Assembly: GCF_037203605.1 (NCBI RefSeq)
Contig: NZ_JBBDHC010000017.1
Coordinates: 15,229-79,228 of the forward strand
Source of the DNA: Denitratimonas tolerans
Lineage (GTDB): Bacteria; Pseudomonadota; Gammaproteobacteria; Xanthomonadales; Xanthomonadaceae
Length of the DNA stretch: 64,000 nucleotides
Direction of reading: 5' to 3'
Part shown: positions 1-7,080 of the stretch, in pieces
Layout: every line of letters begins with the position of its first letter
Numbering within the stretch: the first letter of the stretch is position 1
Made by a program: the position numbers and the translations under genes
The notes under the pieces: generated by a model
What the model saw: only the letters and a program-made list of their open reading frames with translations
Told to the model about the DNA's origin: nothing
Database searches by the model: none

Positions 1-128
1 GTCGCGCGCAGCGCCGCAAGGACTTCCCGGCATGCGGCGGGATCGCTCATCCACGGGCGCCGGCCCTGGGTGACCAGGGTAAGGAAGACGGTTTGCCCGT
101 CACGGTAGTAGCGTCGGTAGCGAGGCAT
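1..128 (-). CDS. REP-associated tyrosine transposase (RAYT), N-terminal fragment
   Basis: The reading frame starts at an ATG at 128 and runs off the left edge of the window, so only 42 residues are visible. They begin MPRYRRYYRDGQTVFLTLVT and continue with a QGRRPW motif. This matches the start of the IS200-like Y1 transposases called RAYTs, which open with a YRR / aromatic / TVVT-type strand. The HUH and catalytic Tyr motifs would lie outside the window. RAYTs act on REP palindromes that carry a 5' GTAG tetranucleotide, and a dense array of exactly such palindromes starts 150 bp away. Family call is by pattern and context; completeness and activity cannot be judged. Confidence 0.72.
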   Translation of the reverse strand, partial: MPRYRRYYRDGQTVFLTLVTQGRRPWMSDPAACREVLAALRA

Positions 129-279
129 GGCGGAAGGATCGATGCGGCGCGCAAGCGGCGGCATCGGCGTTCGCCCCGGAACCGTATCCGTTTTTTCGCA
201 ATCGCTCGGTACGCGGGCATGGGGTGGTGTTGGGTGCGCGGCGGTGTTCAATGCACGGCGGTGTTCAACGCCCGGCAAC

Positions 280-782
280 GTCGGCCACGTAGGGCCGACC
301 TACGGTGGGTGGCGGAAGCGGTGGATTCGACGCGGCGGTTCGTAGGTCGGGGCTACGGCCCCGACGGTCCAACGCCCGGTTGTGCCCCGGGCATCGGTGG
401 GCGGGCATGGGGTGGTGTTGGGTGCGCGGCGGTGTTCAATGCACGGCGGTGTCCAACGCCCGGCGGCGTCGGCCGCGTAGGGCCGACCTACGGTGGGTGG
501 CGGAAACGGTGGATTCGACGCGGCGGTTCGTAGGTCGGGGCTACGTCCCCGACGGTCCCGTGACATTCAACGCCCGGCAGCGTCGGCCGCGTAGGGCCGA
601 CCTACGGTGGGTGGCGGCGACGGTGGATTCGACGCGGCGGTTCGTAGGTCGGGGCTACGGCCCCGACGGATTCGGTGATCGGTTACGACCGGGTTCGGTG
701 ACCGGGCATGGGGTGGTGTTGGGTGCGCGGCGGTGTTCAATGCACGGCGGTGTTCAACGCCGGGCAGCGTCGGCCACGTAGG
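280..782. repeat. BIME array 1: inverted REP pairs with GTAG heads
   Basis: Each unit has an inverted REP and a direct REP. On its own strand each reads GTAG followed by a hairpin: stem GTCGGGG/CCCCGAC for the direct type and stem GTCGGCC/GGCCGAC for the inverted type, with a six-base loop containing CTAC. Units are 280-303 with 342-365, 468-491 with 530-553, and 582-605 with 644-667. Units 2 and 3 are spaced exactly 114 bp apart. A fourth inverted REP starts at 769 and is cut off at about 782, just before the MNT/HEPN genes. Copies of a 67-bp sequence precede the inverted REPs at 213-279, 401-467 and 702-768. The whole 129-853 interval has no credible gene; open frames here are repeat-encoded. 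Confidence 0.9.
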
Positions 783-853
783 ATGTATCAGTCCGGGGGC
801 GGTGTCGATGGCGCTGAAGTAATATGGACTCCCCGCCCTCCGGCTGCACCATC

Positions 854-1243
854 ATGACCACCATGCCAGCGAGTCTGCGCCACGTTCTGGAACGCCAGCC
901 CGGCATCCGCCAGGCGCTGGTGTTCGGATCCGTGGCTGCCGGCACGGCGCGGGCCGACAGCGATCTGGATGTCGCGTTGGAGGCGGAGCATCCCTTGAGC
1001 GCAGTCGAAAAGGCGCAGTTGATGGCTGAACTGGCCGCCGCCACAGGCAGGCCGATCGACCTGATCGACTTGAAAACCGTCGGCGAGCCGCTGCTGGGCC
1101 AGATTCTCCGATTCGGCCAACGCGTGCTGGGCAGCCCTGCCGATCACGCGGCCCTCATGCGCCGCCACCTCTTCGACAATACGGATTTCCAACCCTACGT
1201 CAGTCGCATGCTGGGTGAAAGGCGGCGAGCATGGAAAGGCTGA
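854..1243 (+). CDS. mntA: MNT-type nucleotidyltransferase antitoxin
   Basis: A 129-residue minimal nucleotidyltransferase. The signature GSVAAGTARADSDLD spans residues 25-39, with Asp37 and Asp39 as metal ligands and a likely third Asp at 69 or 72 in the PIDLID strand. In the characterised HepT/MntA systems this enzyme adds AMP to the HEPN toxin and silences it. The ATG at 854 puts the GS motif about 24 residues from the start, as in known MntA proteins. In-frame ATGs at 824 and 863 are alternatives and no ribosome site clearly decides. The gene overlaps the downstream HEPN gene by 13 bp, the usual coupling of a toxin-antitoxin pair. Confidence 0.85.
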   Translation: MTTMPASLRHVLERQPGIRQALVFGSVAAGTARADSDLDVALEAEHPLSAVEKAQLMAELAAATGRPIDLIDLKTVGEPLLGQILRFGQRVLGSPADHAALMRRHLFDNTDFQPYVSRMLGERRRAWKG

Positions 1244-1656
1244 TCGTCGAGCGCAAGCTCGATTCGCTGCAGCGCTGCCTGGCGCGCATTGCGGCCAAGT
1301 GCCCGGAAACGGCCGATGCACTGAAGGCCGACGTCGACCTGCAAGACGTGCTGGTGTTGAACATCAGCCGCGCCGTGCAGATGTGCGTGGATCTGGCCAC
1401 CCACCTCATCGCCGATCTCCCGCTGGCACCTCCTGGCACCATGGGCGAAGCCTTCGATCGCCTGGTGGAAGGCAGCCTGATGGATGCGGCGCTGGCGCTG
1501 CGGATGAAGAAGGCCGTGGGCTTCCGCAACATCGCCGTACACGCCTATGACGCCATCGACTGGGACATCGTATTCGCAATTGCGTCACGGCACCTGGGAG
1601 ATTTCAGGGCGTTCGCGCATGTAGTTGCATTGCGGCTGGACGGGGAGGCCGCGTAA
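1231..1656 (+). CDS. hepT: HEPN-domain toxin (HepT-like RNase)
   Basis: A 141-residue, mostly helical protein with the RX4HXY motif of HEPN toxins: Arg99, His104 and Tyr106 in RNIAVHAY. In HepT proteins this motif forms the RNase site at the dimer interface, and its Tyr is the residue AMPylated by MntA. The gene starts inside the end of the MNT gene, so translation is probably coupled. Order is antitoxin first, opposite to the Shewanella hepT-mntA pair. It is followed directly by BIME array 2, and the truncated repeat at 782 lies just before the pair. That suggests the pair sits within a once continuous repeat field. Confidence 0.85.
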   Translation: MERLIVERKLDSLQRCLARIAAKCPETADALKADVDLQDVLVLNISRAVQMCVDLATHLIADLPLAPPGTMGEAFDRLVEGSLMDAALALRMKKAVGFRNIAVHAYDAIDWDIVFAIASRHLGDFRAFAHVVALRLDGEAA

Positions 1657-1722
1657 GGCAAACCTCCGGAAGCGGCGCGTCACGCCCGGCACGGTGCACG
1701 GCGATGCCCACCGCCCGGCGGC

Positions 1723-2173
1723 GTCGGCCACGTAGGGCCGACCTACGGTGGGTGGCGGGATGGTGGATCCGACGCGGCGGTTCGTAGGTCGGGGCTACGC
1801 CCCCGACGGTCCCGTGACATTCAACGCCCGGCAACGTCGGCCGCGTAGGGCCGACCTACGGTGGGTGGCGGAAGCGGTGGATTCGGTGCGGCGGTTCGTA
1901 GGTCGGGGCTACGTCCCCGACGTTCCCGTGACATTCAACGCCCGGCGGCGTCGGCCGCGTAGGGCCGACCTACGGTGGGTGGCGGTGGTCGGATGCGGTG
2001 GCAACGGTGGATCCGGCGCGGTTCGTAGGTCGGGGCTACGTCCCCGACGGATTCGGTGATCGGTTACGACCGGGTTCGGTGACCGGGCATGGGGTGGTGT
2101 TGGGTGCGCGGCGGTGTTCAATGCACGGCGGTGTCCAACGCCCGGCGGCGTCGGCCGCGTAGGGCCGACCTAC
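1723..2173. repeat. BIME array 2
   Basis: Three inverted REP/REP pairs and a lone inverted REP fill the gap between the HEPN toxin and the first vapC. Units are 1723-1746 with 1784-1807, 1836-1859 with 1898-1921, and 1950-1973 with 2025-2048; the last spacer is longer. The lone inverted REP is at 2150-2173. Unit spacing is 113-114 bp. The 67-bp module seen in array 1 recurs at 2083-2149, again ending exactly where an inverted REP starts. Nothing else is seen in 1657-2195. Confidence 0.9.
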
Positions 2174-2195
2174 GGTGGGTGGCGATCCGGGTCGA

Positions 2196-2585
2196 TCAGG
2201 GTTTCTTCGGGAGTGGCACCACGGCGGGCAGGTTCTGGAAATGTGCGTCGCAGGTCAGAAGCTCGGCACCGTGCTGTTGTGCAGTGGCGTAGACGATTGC
2301 ATCGGCGGTGGCCAATTTGTGCTCGCGGTGCATTTCGGCGGCGCGCAAGGCAATGGGGGTATCCAGTGGCACCACGATGCACGTTTGCGTGTAGGCCAGC
2401 ATCTTGTCGGCCTGTTCCTCGCCCGCCTCGCGGGTGAGCCATTTCGCAAGCTCCAGTTGCACGATGGTCGGCACGATGCAGCGGTGATGCTCGGGGAGGT
2501 GTTCTTTCAGCGCCTCGCCAAGCGCGCTGCCGATGAGCCACTCGATCCAGGCCGAGGTGTCCACCACGCGCAAGCGGTCAGTCAT
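2196..2585 (-). CDS. vapC: PIN-domain ribonuclease toxin VapC (first pair)
   Basis: A 129-residue PIN domain with the four expected acidic residues: Asp9 in VVDTSAW, Glu45 in VQLELAKW, Asp95 in TADAIVYA and Asp113 in LLTCDAHF. VapC toxins are Mg-dependent RNases that cleave tRNA or rRNA and are held inactive by the cognate VapB. The start overlaps the antitoxin stop as TGATG, so the two are translationally coupled. The coding end lies 22 bp from the last REP of array 2. RNA target cannot be predicted from sequence. Confidence 0.9.
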   Translation of the reverse strand: MTDRLRVVDTSAWIEWLIGSALGEALKEHLPEHHRCIVPTIVQLELAKWLTREAGEEQADKMLAYTQTCIVVPLDTPIALRAAEMHREHKLATADAIVYATAQQHGAELLTCDAHFQNLPAVVPLPKKP

Positions 2586-2797
2586 CAGAATCGATCCTTG
2601 CGATCACGGTAGCCGTCTTTGCGTGCGCCCTTGGCGATGCCGGCCAGCTGCCCCAGCCGCGGCACCGGCATCACAAGCACACCTTCACCCTTGGGGATGA
2701 ACACCAGCTCTTGCCCTGCCTGCCACGCCTGCCTCTCGCGCACGGCCTTGGGGATACATATCTGGAACTTGCTCGACAACGTCGCTGTGGCAGTCAT
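2585..2797 (-). CDS. vapB: AbrB/MazE-fold antitoxin VapB (first pair)
   Basis: A 70-residue protein with an N-terminal SpoVT/AbrB swapped-hairpin domain (TATATLSSKFQICIPKAVRE) that binds DNA. The basic, flexible tail (KGARKDGYRDRKDRF) would wrap around the PIN toxin. A GGAG ribosome site lies about eight bases before the ATG at 2797. VapB proteins normally repress their own operon together with VapC, so a promoter-operator should lie in 2798-2850; no clear palindrome was found there. The antitoxin class differs from that of the second VapBC pair, so the two pairs are not a recent duplication. Confidence 0.85.
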   Translation of the reverse strand: MTATATLSSKFQICIPKAVRERQAWQAGQELVFIPKGEGVLVMPVPRLGQLAGIAKGARKDGYRDRKDRF

Positions 2798-2852
2798 TTC
2801 GTACTCCGGATTGATCGATGCAGATTTGGTAAGAATACTTCGTTGCTGGCTG

Positions 2853-3246
2853 GCAGGTCGAGGCGATGCCCCCGACGGTCCAACGCCCAGTTGTGCCTCA
2901 ACGCCACGATGCGATGTTCAACGCCCGGCGGCGTCGGCCGCGTAGGGCCGACCTACGGTGGGTGGCGGAAACGGTGGATTCGACGCGGCGGTTCGTAGGT
3001 CGGGGCTACGTCCCCGACGGTCCCGTGACATTCAACGCCCGGCGGCGTCGGCCACGTAGGGCCGACCTACGGTGGGTGGCGGCAACGGTGGATTCGACGC
3101 GGCGGTTCGTAGGTCGGGGCTACGACCCCGACGGTCCCGTGACATTCAACGCCCGGCGGCGTCGGCCACGTAGGGCCGACCTACGGTGGGTGGCGGCAAC
3201 GGTGGATTCGACGCGGCGGTTCGTAGGTCGGGGCTACGGCCCCGAC
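2853..3246. repeat. BIME array 3
   Basis: A degenerate direct REP (2853-2876, head GCAG) is followed by three full pairs: 2933-2956 with 2995-3018, 3047-3070 with 3109-3132, and 3161-3184 with 3223-3246. The period is exactly 114 bp, made of an 86-bp pair and a 28-bp linker that reads nearly the same each time. The array separates the promoter side of the first VapBC pair from the 3' end of the second vapC and accounts for essentially all of 2798-3267. Confidence 0.9.
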
Positions 3247-3267
3247 GGGTTCGGTACCTCGGCAACA

Positions 3268-3699
3268 TCACAGTACCGTCAAGTGTTTGGATTCGGCATG
3301 GACCACCGCACCCAGCGCGATGCCCTGATCGAAGGTGGCCAGGCTGCCGCCATGTTTGACGGCCAACGCCAGAAGGTACAGATCCATGATCTGGTTGTGG
3401 CCGTGTACGCGGGTAAAGTTCACCAGATTGTGATCGCGCAGGCTGATGTCATCGGCCCAGAAGGCGTGATCGAAGTCGGCGCACACGCGCGCCATCTGAT
3501 CCCGAACGCGCGCAAAACCGAATGGGCCGATGCGGGCATAGGCCGGTAGATTCAGGATGCGGATGACGGCATTTTCCACCAGAGGGCAGGTGGCAATGCG
3601 CAGGCCAGGTTGTTCCAGCAAGGCATTGGCCAGTGCCGAATGAACATGTGCATCGTCGAGCAAGGCGATCCAGACATTGGCATCCAGCAGCAGGCGCAT
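3268..3699 (-). CDS. vapC: PIN-domain ribonuclease toxin VapC (second pair)
   Basis: A 143-residue PIN domain of the longer VapC branch. Acidic residues are Asp6 in LLLDANVW, Glu42 in CPLVENAV, Asp106 in IMDLYLLA and Asp124 in LATFDQG. It shares little with the first VapC beyond these motifs. The start codon overlaps the antitoxin stop (TGATG). Role by family: conditional RNase that halts growth when the labile antitoxin is lost. The 3' end lies about 20 bp from the last REP of array 3. Confidence 0.87.
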   Translation of the reverse strand: MRLLLDANVWIALLDDAHVHSALANALLEQPGLRIATCPLVENAVIRILNLPAYARIGPFGFARVRDQMARVCADFDHAFWADDISLRDHNLVNFTRVHGHNQIMDLYLLALAVKHGGSLATFDQGIALGAVVHAESKHLTVL

Positions 3700-3935
3700 C
3701 AGATGCCTTCTCGCACCATCAGCTCGCGGACATGCTCGGTGGTGATGACTTCATCCCGCACGGGCGCGAGTGCGTAGCGGCCACGCAAGGGCGTGGCAAG
3801 GGCGGGCGATGGTGTGGCCTGGGCGGCAGCCCGGATCAGGCTGGAGACGGCACTGCCCAAGGAAATCCTCTGGCGACGTGCCAACGCCTGGGCCGCCAAC
3901 AGAGCGTCTTCTTCCAGATTGAGTGTGGTACGCAT
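3699..3935 (-). CDS. vapB: Ribbon-helix-helix-like antitoxin VapB (second pair)
   Basis: A 78-residue protein whose first 38 residues (starting MRTTLNLEED, then ALARRQRISLGSAVSSLIR) look like a ribbon-helix-helix DNA-binding unit of the VapB/CopG kind. The rest is a Pro/Ala-rich and then acidic tail likely to contact the PIN toxin. A strong AAGGAGG ribosome site sits just before the ATG at 3935. An inverted repeat upstream (3986-4007) is a candidate operator for self-repression. Confidence 0.83.
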   Translation of the reverse strand: MRTTLNLEEDALLAAQALARRQRISLGSAVSSLIRAAAQATPSPALATPLRGRYALAPVRDEVITTEHVRELMVREGI

Positions 3936-3985
3936 GATTAGGCCTCCTTTGCAGGAAGCGAATTTAGCATCAAACCATCAAAATC

Positions 3986-4007
3986 GCATCATGATGACAT
4001 CTGATGC
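3986..4007. promoter_or_regulatory. Candidate operator of the second vapBC pair
   Basis: Inverted repeat GCATCA (3986-3991) and TGATGC (4002-4007) with a 10-bp spacer. A perfect 10-bp palindrome CATCATGATG (3987-3996) overlaps the left arm. It lies about 50 bp upstream of the antitoxin start, where a ribbon-helix-helix repressor would be expected to bind. The local sequence is much more AT-rich than its surroundings. No experimental support. Confidence 0.4.
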
Positions 4008-4085
4008 GTGTGTACGCGTTGCATATGTGCCCCTTCCGTTTACCAACCCGGGAGACTCATCGGTGCGTTGGGGTGGCGGCGGTTC

Positions 4086-4329
4086 GTAGGTCGGGGCCAC
4101 GCCCTCGACGTTCCAACGCCCGGTTATGCCCCAGCAACTCGTAGGTCGGGGCTACGTCCCCGACGGGCTCGGTGACCGAACATGAGGCGGTTTTCAGCGT
4201 CCGGCGGTATTCGATGTCCGGCAACGTCGGCCGCGTAGGGCCGACCTACGGTGGGCGGCGGGTTGGCCGAATGCGGCGGCAATGGTGGATTCGGTGCGGC
4301 AGTCCGTAGGTCGGGGCTACGCCCCCGAC
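4086..4329. repeat. REP/BIME cluster 4 upstream of pilC
   Basis: Single REPs at 4086-4109 (degenerate) and 4141-4164, then one inverted REP/REP pair at 4226-4249 with 4306-4329. Spacing is irregular, unlike arrays 1-3. The remaining part of the 3936-4489 gap holds the vapBC operator region and, after the repeats, a leader of about 160 bp before pilC with one short GC hairpin (4407-4422). No gene is seen. pilA and pilB, often near pilC, are not in this gap. Confidence 0.85.
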
Positions 4330-4489
4330 GGGTTCTATTGCTTGCGGATTGTGAGGGAGATGCTCCAAATGCCTGAACGGCGTGGTAATGTTGCCACCGT
4401 GAAGCCGGCGGCGGGTGCCGCCGCCCGTTTGGGGCCGGGCCGAAGCTTCGGAAGATGCAAACCTTTTGAGGTCGGAGGGGATTCCCGCC

Positions 4490-5740
4490 ATGTCAGCCAC
4501 ACGAGCCGCCGCCAAGGCCGCGCCGCGCAACCCCAACCCGCTCCAGCCCTTTGTCTGGTCGGGCACGGACAAGCGCGGCACCCGGATGAAGGGCGAGACA
4601 CTCGCCAAGAACGCCAACCTGCTCAAGGCCGAGCTGCGCAAGCAGGGCATCACCCCCACGGTGGTGAAGCCCAAGGCCAAGCCGCTGTTCGGTGCCGCAG
4701 GAAAAACGATCACCGCGCGCGACATCGCCGTCTTCAGCCGCCAGATCGCCACCATGATGCAGTCCGGCGTGCCGCTCGTCGGCTCGTTCGAAATCATCGG
4801 CGGCGGGCAGAAGAACCCCCGCATGAAGAACATGCTGGACGACATCCGCGCCAGCATCGAGGGCGGCAGCACCCTGCACGAGGCGCTGGGCAGGCACCCG
4901 ATGCAGTTCGACTCGCTCTACCTCAACCTGGTGAAGGCCGGCGAAGGCGCGGGCGTGCTCGACACCGTGCTCGACACCATCGCCAACTACAAGGAAGCCA
5001 CCGAGGCGCTCAAGGGCAAGATCAAGAAGGCGCTGTTCTATCCAACGATCGTAATCGCAGTGGCCATCCTCGTCAGCGCCATCCTGCTGATCTTCGTGAT
5101 CCCGCAGTTCAAGGAAGTATTTAAGAACTTTGGCGCCGAACTGCCATCCTTTACCCAGATGCTGGTCAATGCATCGGAATTCATGGTGAGTTGGTGGCCG
5201 GCAATGCTTCTGGTCACCGTCGGCACAATCATCGGACTGGTACAGGCCAAGAAGCGCTCAAAGAGCTTCGCGCGGCTTCTCGACCGCCTGATCCTCAAGG
5301 TGCCGGTGATCGGCGAGATCATGAAAAACTCCGCCATCGCGCGCTTTGCCCGCACCCTGGCCATCACCTTCAAGGCCGGTGTGCCGCTGGTGGAAGCGCT
5401 GGACACGGTGGCCGGCGCCACCGGCAACATCGTGTACGAGCAGGCCGTTCATCGCATCAAGGATGATGTCTCGGTGGGCTATCAGCTCAACACCGCCATG
5501 CGCCAGGTGGACGTGTTCCCGCACATGGTGATCCAGATGGCCGCCATCGGCGAAGAGGCCGGCGCGCTCGATACCATGCTGCTCAAGGTGGCCGAGTTCT
5601 ACGAGCAGGAGGTCAACAACGCGGTCGACGCGCTCTCTTCCATGCTGGAGCCGATGATCATGGTGTTCATCGGCACCGTGGTCGGCGGCATCGTGGTCGG
5701 CATGTACCTGCCCATCTTCAAGCTGGGCATGGCCATCTGA
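4490..5740 (+). CDS. pilC: Type IV pilus inner-membrane platform protein PilC
   Basis: A 416-residue protein of the GspF/PilC family. It anchors the pilus assembly and retraction motors at the inner membrane. Two repeats of the T2SSF domain are visible, each starting with a FSRQIATMMQSGVPL- or FARTLAITFKAGVPL-type segment, with hydrophobic segments near residues 185-210 and 230-255 and at the C-terminus (VFIGTVVGGIVVGMYLPIF). The ATG at 4490 was preferred over an in-frame ATG at 4415 because GGAGGGG lies nine bases upstream and the length fits the family. pilD follows after one base, so the two are co-transcribed. pilA and pilB are not adjacent. Confidence 0.95.
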   Translation: MSATRAAAKAAPRNPNPLQPFVWSGTDKRGTRMKGETLAKNANLLKAELRKQGITPTVVKPKAKPLFGAAGKTITARDIAVFSRQIATMMQSGVPLVGSFEIIGGGQKNPRMKNMLDDIRASIEGGSTLHEALGRHPMQFDSLYLNLVKAGEGAGVLDTVLDTIANYKEATEALKGKIKKALFYPTIVIAVAILVSAILLIFVIPQFKEVFKNFGAELPSFTQMLVNASEFMVSWWPAMLLVTVGTIIGLVQAKKRSKSFARLLDRLILKVPVIGEIMKNSAIARFARTLAITFKAGVPLVEALDTVAGATGNIVYEQAVHRIKDDVSVGYQLNTAMRQVDVFPHMVIQMAAIGEEAGALDTMLLKVAEFYEQEVNNAVDALSSMLEPMIMVFIGTVVGGIVVGMYLPIFKLGMAI

Positions 5741-5741
5741 G

Positions 5742-6719
5742 GTGCTGACCCTCCTGCTGGACTTCCCGGCGCTGGCGATCACCTGCGCCGCGGTGTTCGG
5801 GCTGCTGGTCGGCAGCTTCCTCAACGTGGTGATCCTGCGTCTGCCCGCGCGCCTGGAGTGGCAGTGGCTGCGCGATGCGCGCGAGGTGCTGGCGGATGCG
5901 GAGCGCTCTCCCGCCCCACCCGACTCCGCCGATGGGCGCGAGAACGAGGAGGCGGTGCGCGCGTCGCTCCATCTCGCTTCGCCAGAACCCGGCGTCGCCC
6001 TTCCTGCCCCCACGGATGAAGGCGGATCGCAGCCGCCCGGCATCGTGGTGGAAGGATCGCACTGCCTGAAGTGCGGCCACCGCCTCGCGGCGTGGGAAAA
6101 CATTCCGCTGGTGAGCTTCCTCCTGCTGGGCGGGCGCTGCCGCGGCTGCAAGGCGCGCATTTCGTGGCAGTATCCGGCGGTGGAGGCGCTCACCGGGCTG
6201 CTGTTCGCCCTGGTGGTGTGGCGTTACGGGATCAGCTGGCAGGGCGGCACGATGCTGGTGGCCACCGGGTTCTTCGTCGCCATGAGCGGCATCGACGCGC
6301 GCACCACGCTGCTGCCCGACGTGCTCACCCTGCCCTTGCTGTGGTTCGCGCTGCTGGCGAGCCTGGTGCCGGTGTTCGTGACGCCGGGCGAGGCCATCCT
6401 CGGCGCGGCGGTGGGCTATCTCTCGCTGTGGAGCGTGTACTGGGGCTTCAAGCTCCTTACCGGCAAGGAAGGCATGGGCTTTGGCGACTTCAAGCTGCTG
6501 GCCGCGATCGGCGCGCTCTGCGGCTGGAAGGCGATCCTTCCGGTGGTGCTGATGAGCTCGGTGATCGGCGCGGTGGTGGGGCTCGCACTCATCATCATCC
6601 AGGGCCGCGACCGCGCCACGCCGATCCCGTTCGGCCCTTATCTTGCGGCCGCCGGATGGGTGCAGATGATGTACGGCGGCGACCTGCTCGGTGCCTATCT
6701 GCGCTGGATGGGCGGCTGA
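5742..6719 (+). CDS. pilD: Prepilin peptidase / N-methyltransferase PilD
   Basis: A 325-residue multi-pass A24 peptidase that cleaves prepilin leaders and methylates the new N-terminus. Catalytic Asp185 lies in SGIDARTTLLPD and Asp249 in GMGFGDFKLL. A CxxC pair of motifs, Cys108/Cys111 and Cys133/Cys136, forms the zinc site. Xanthomonas XpsO, as I recall it, lacks these cysteines. Residues 56-97 form a low-complexity, Pro/Glu-rich stretch inserted between RDAREVL and PPGIVVE that family members do not usually have. The start is GTG at 5742, one base after the pilC stop. In Xanthomonas coaE follows; here it does not. Confidence 0.93.
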   Translation: MLTLLLDFPALAITCAAVFGLLVGSFLNVVILRLPARLEWQWLRDAREVLADAERSPAPPDSADGRENEEAVRASLHLASPEPGVALPAPTDEGGSQPPGIVVEGSHCLKCGHRLAAWENIPLVSFLLLGGRCRGCKARISWQYPAVEALTGLLFALVVWRYGISWQGGTMLVATGFFVAMSGIDARTTLLPDVLTLPLLWFALLASLVPVFVTPGEAILGAAVGYLSLWSVYWGFKLLTGKEGMGFGDFKLLAAIGALCGWKAILPVVLMSSVIGAVVGLALIIIQGRDRATPIPFGPYLAAAGWVQMMYGGDLLGAYLRWMGG

Positions 6720-6731
6720 TTCGCGCGCAGC

Positions 6732-6798
6732 GTCGGCCACGTAGGGCCGACCTACGGAACCACGCTGCCGATTCGTAGGTCGGGGCTACGTCCCCGAC
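6732..6798. repeat. BIME between pilD and the DUF2249 gene
   Basis: Inverted REP at 6732-6755 and direct REP at 6775-6798, with a 19-bp spacer instead of the 38 bp seen in arrays 1-3. It occupies most of the 115-bp gap between the pilD stop and the DUF2249 start. Confidence 0.85.
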
Positions 6799-6834
6799 GG
6801 AACGCGCCGCCCCCATCTGCGGCATCATTGCCCG

Positions 6835-7080
6835 ATGAGCTCGCCACTCGACCTGCGCCACCTGCCGCCGCCCGAACCGATGGAGCGCATCGTCGCGGCG
6901 CTGGACGCGCTGCCGCCCGGCGCGGCGCTGGTGGCGCTGACGCCGTTCCGGCCGCTGCCGCTGCTGCCGATGCTGGAGGCGTGGGGCTTTTGCTGGAGGA
7001 TCGAGGATACGCCGGACGGCCACGCGCGCATCGCGATCTGCCGGCGCGAGGACGAGGCGCGGCTGGACGATCTGGAATGA
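6835..7080 (+). CDS. DUF2249 domain protein
   Basis: An 81-residue protein. It opens LDLRHLPPPEPMERIVAALD and continues with a GAALVALTPFRPLPLLPML strand-helix unit, the pattern of DUF2249, a small TusA-like fold. The function of DUF2249 is not established; such genes often occur near nitric-oxide and denitrification genes. The last four bases (ATGA) overlap the start of the membrane protein downstream, so translation is coupled. No convincing ribosome site precedes the ATG. Confidence 0.75.
   Translation: MSSPLDLRHLPPPEPMERIVAALDALPPGAALVALTPFRPLPLLPMLEAWGFCWRIEDTPDGHARIAICRREDEARLDDLE

Noticed and set aside
93..781. Arg-rich frames with RRRPRRADLRWVA repeats in the arrays
   Set aside because: They are translations of the BIME units and have no independent coding evidence. 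The same peptide recurs wherever the repeats do.
2933..3246. CRISPR array
   Set aside because: The period is regular, but the segments between repeats are themselves conserved copies, not unique spacers, and no cas gene is present.
4407..4422. Terminator or riboswitch before pilC
   Set aside because: A short GC hairpin without a T-run; too little structure for a call.
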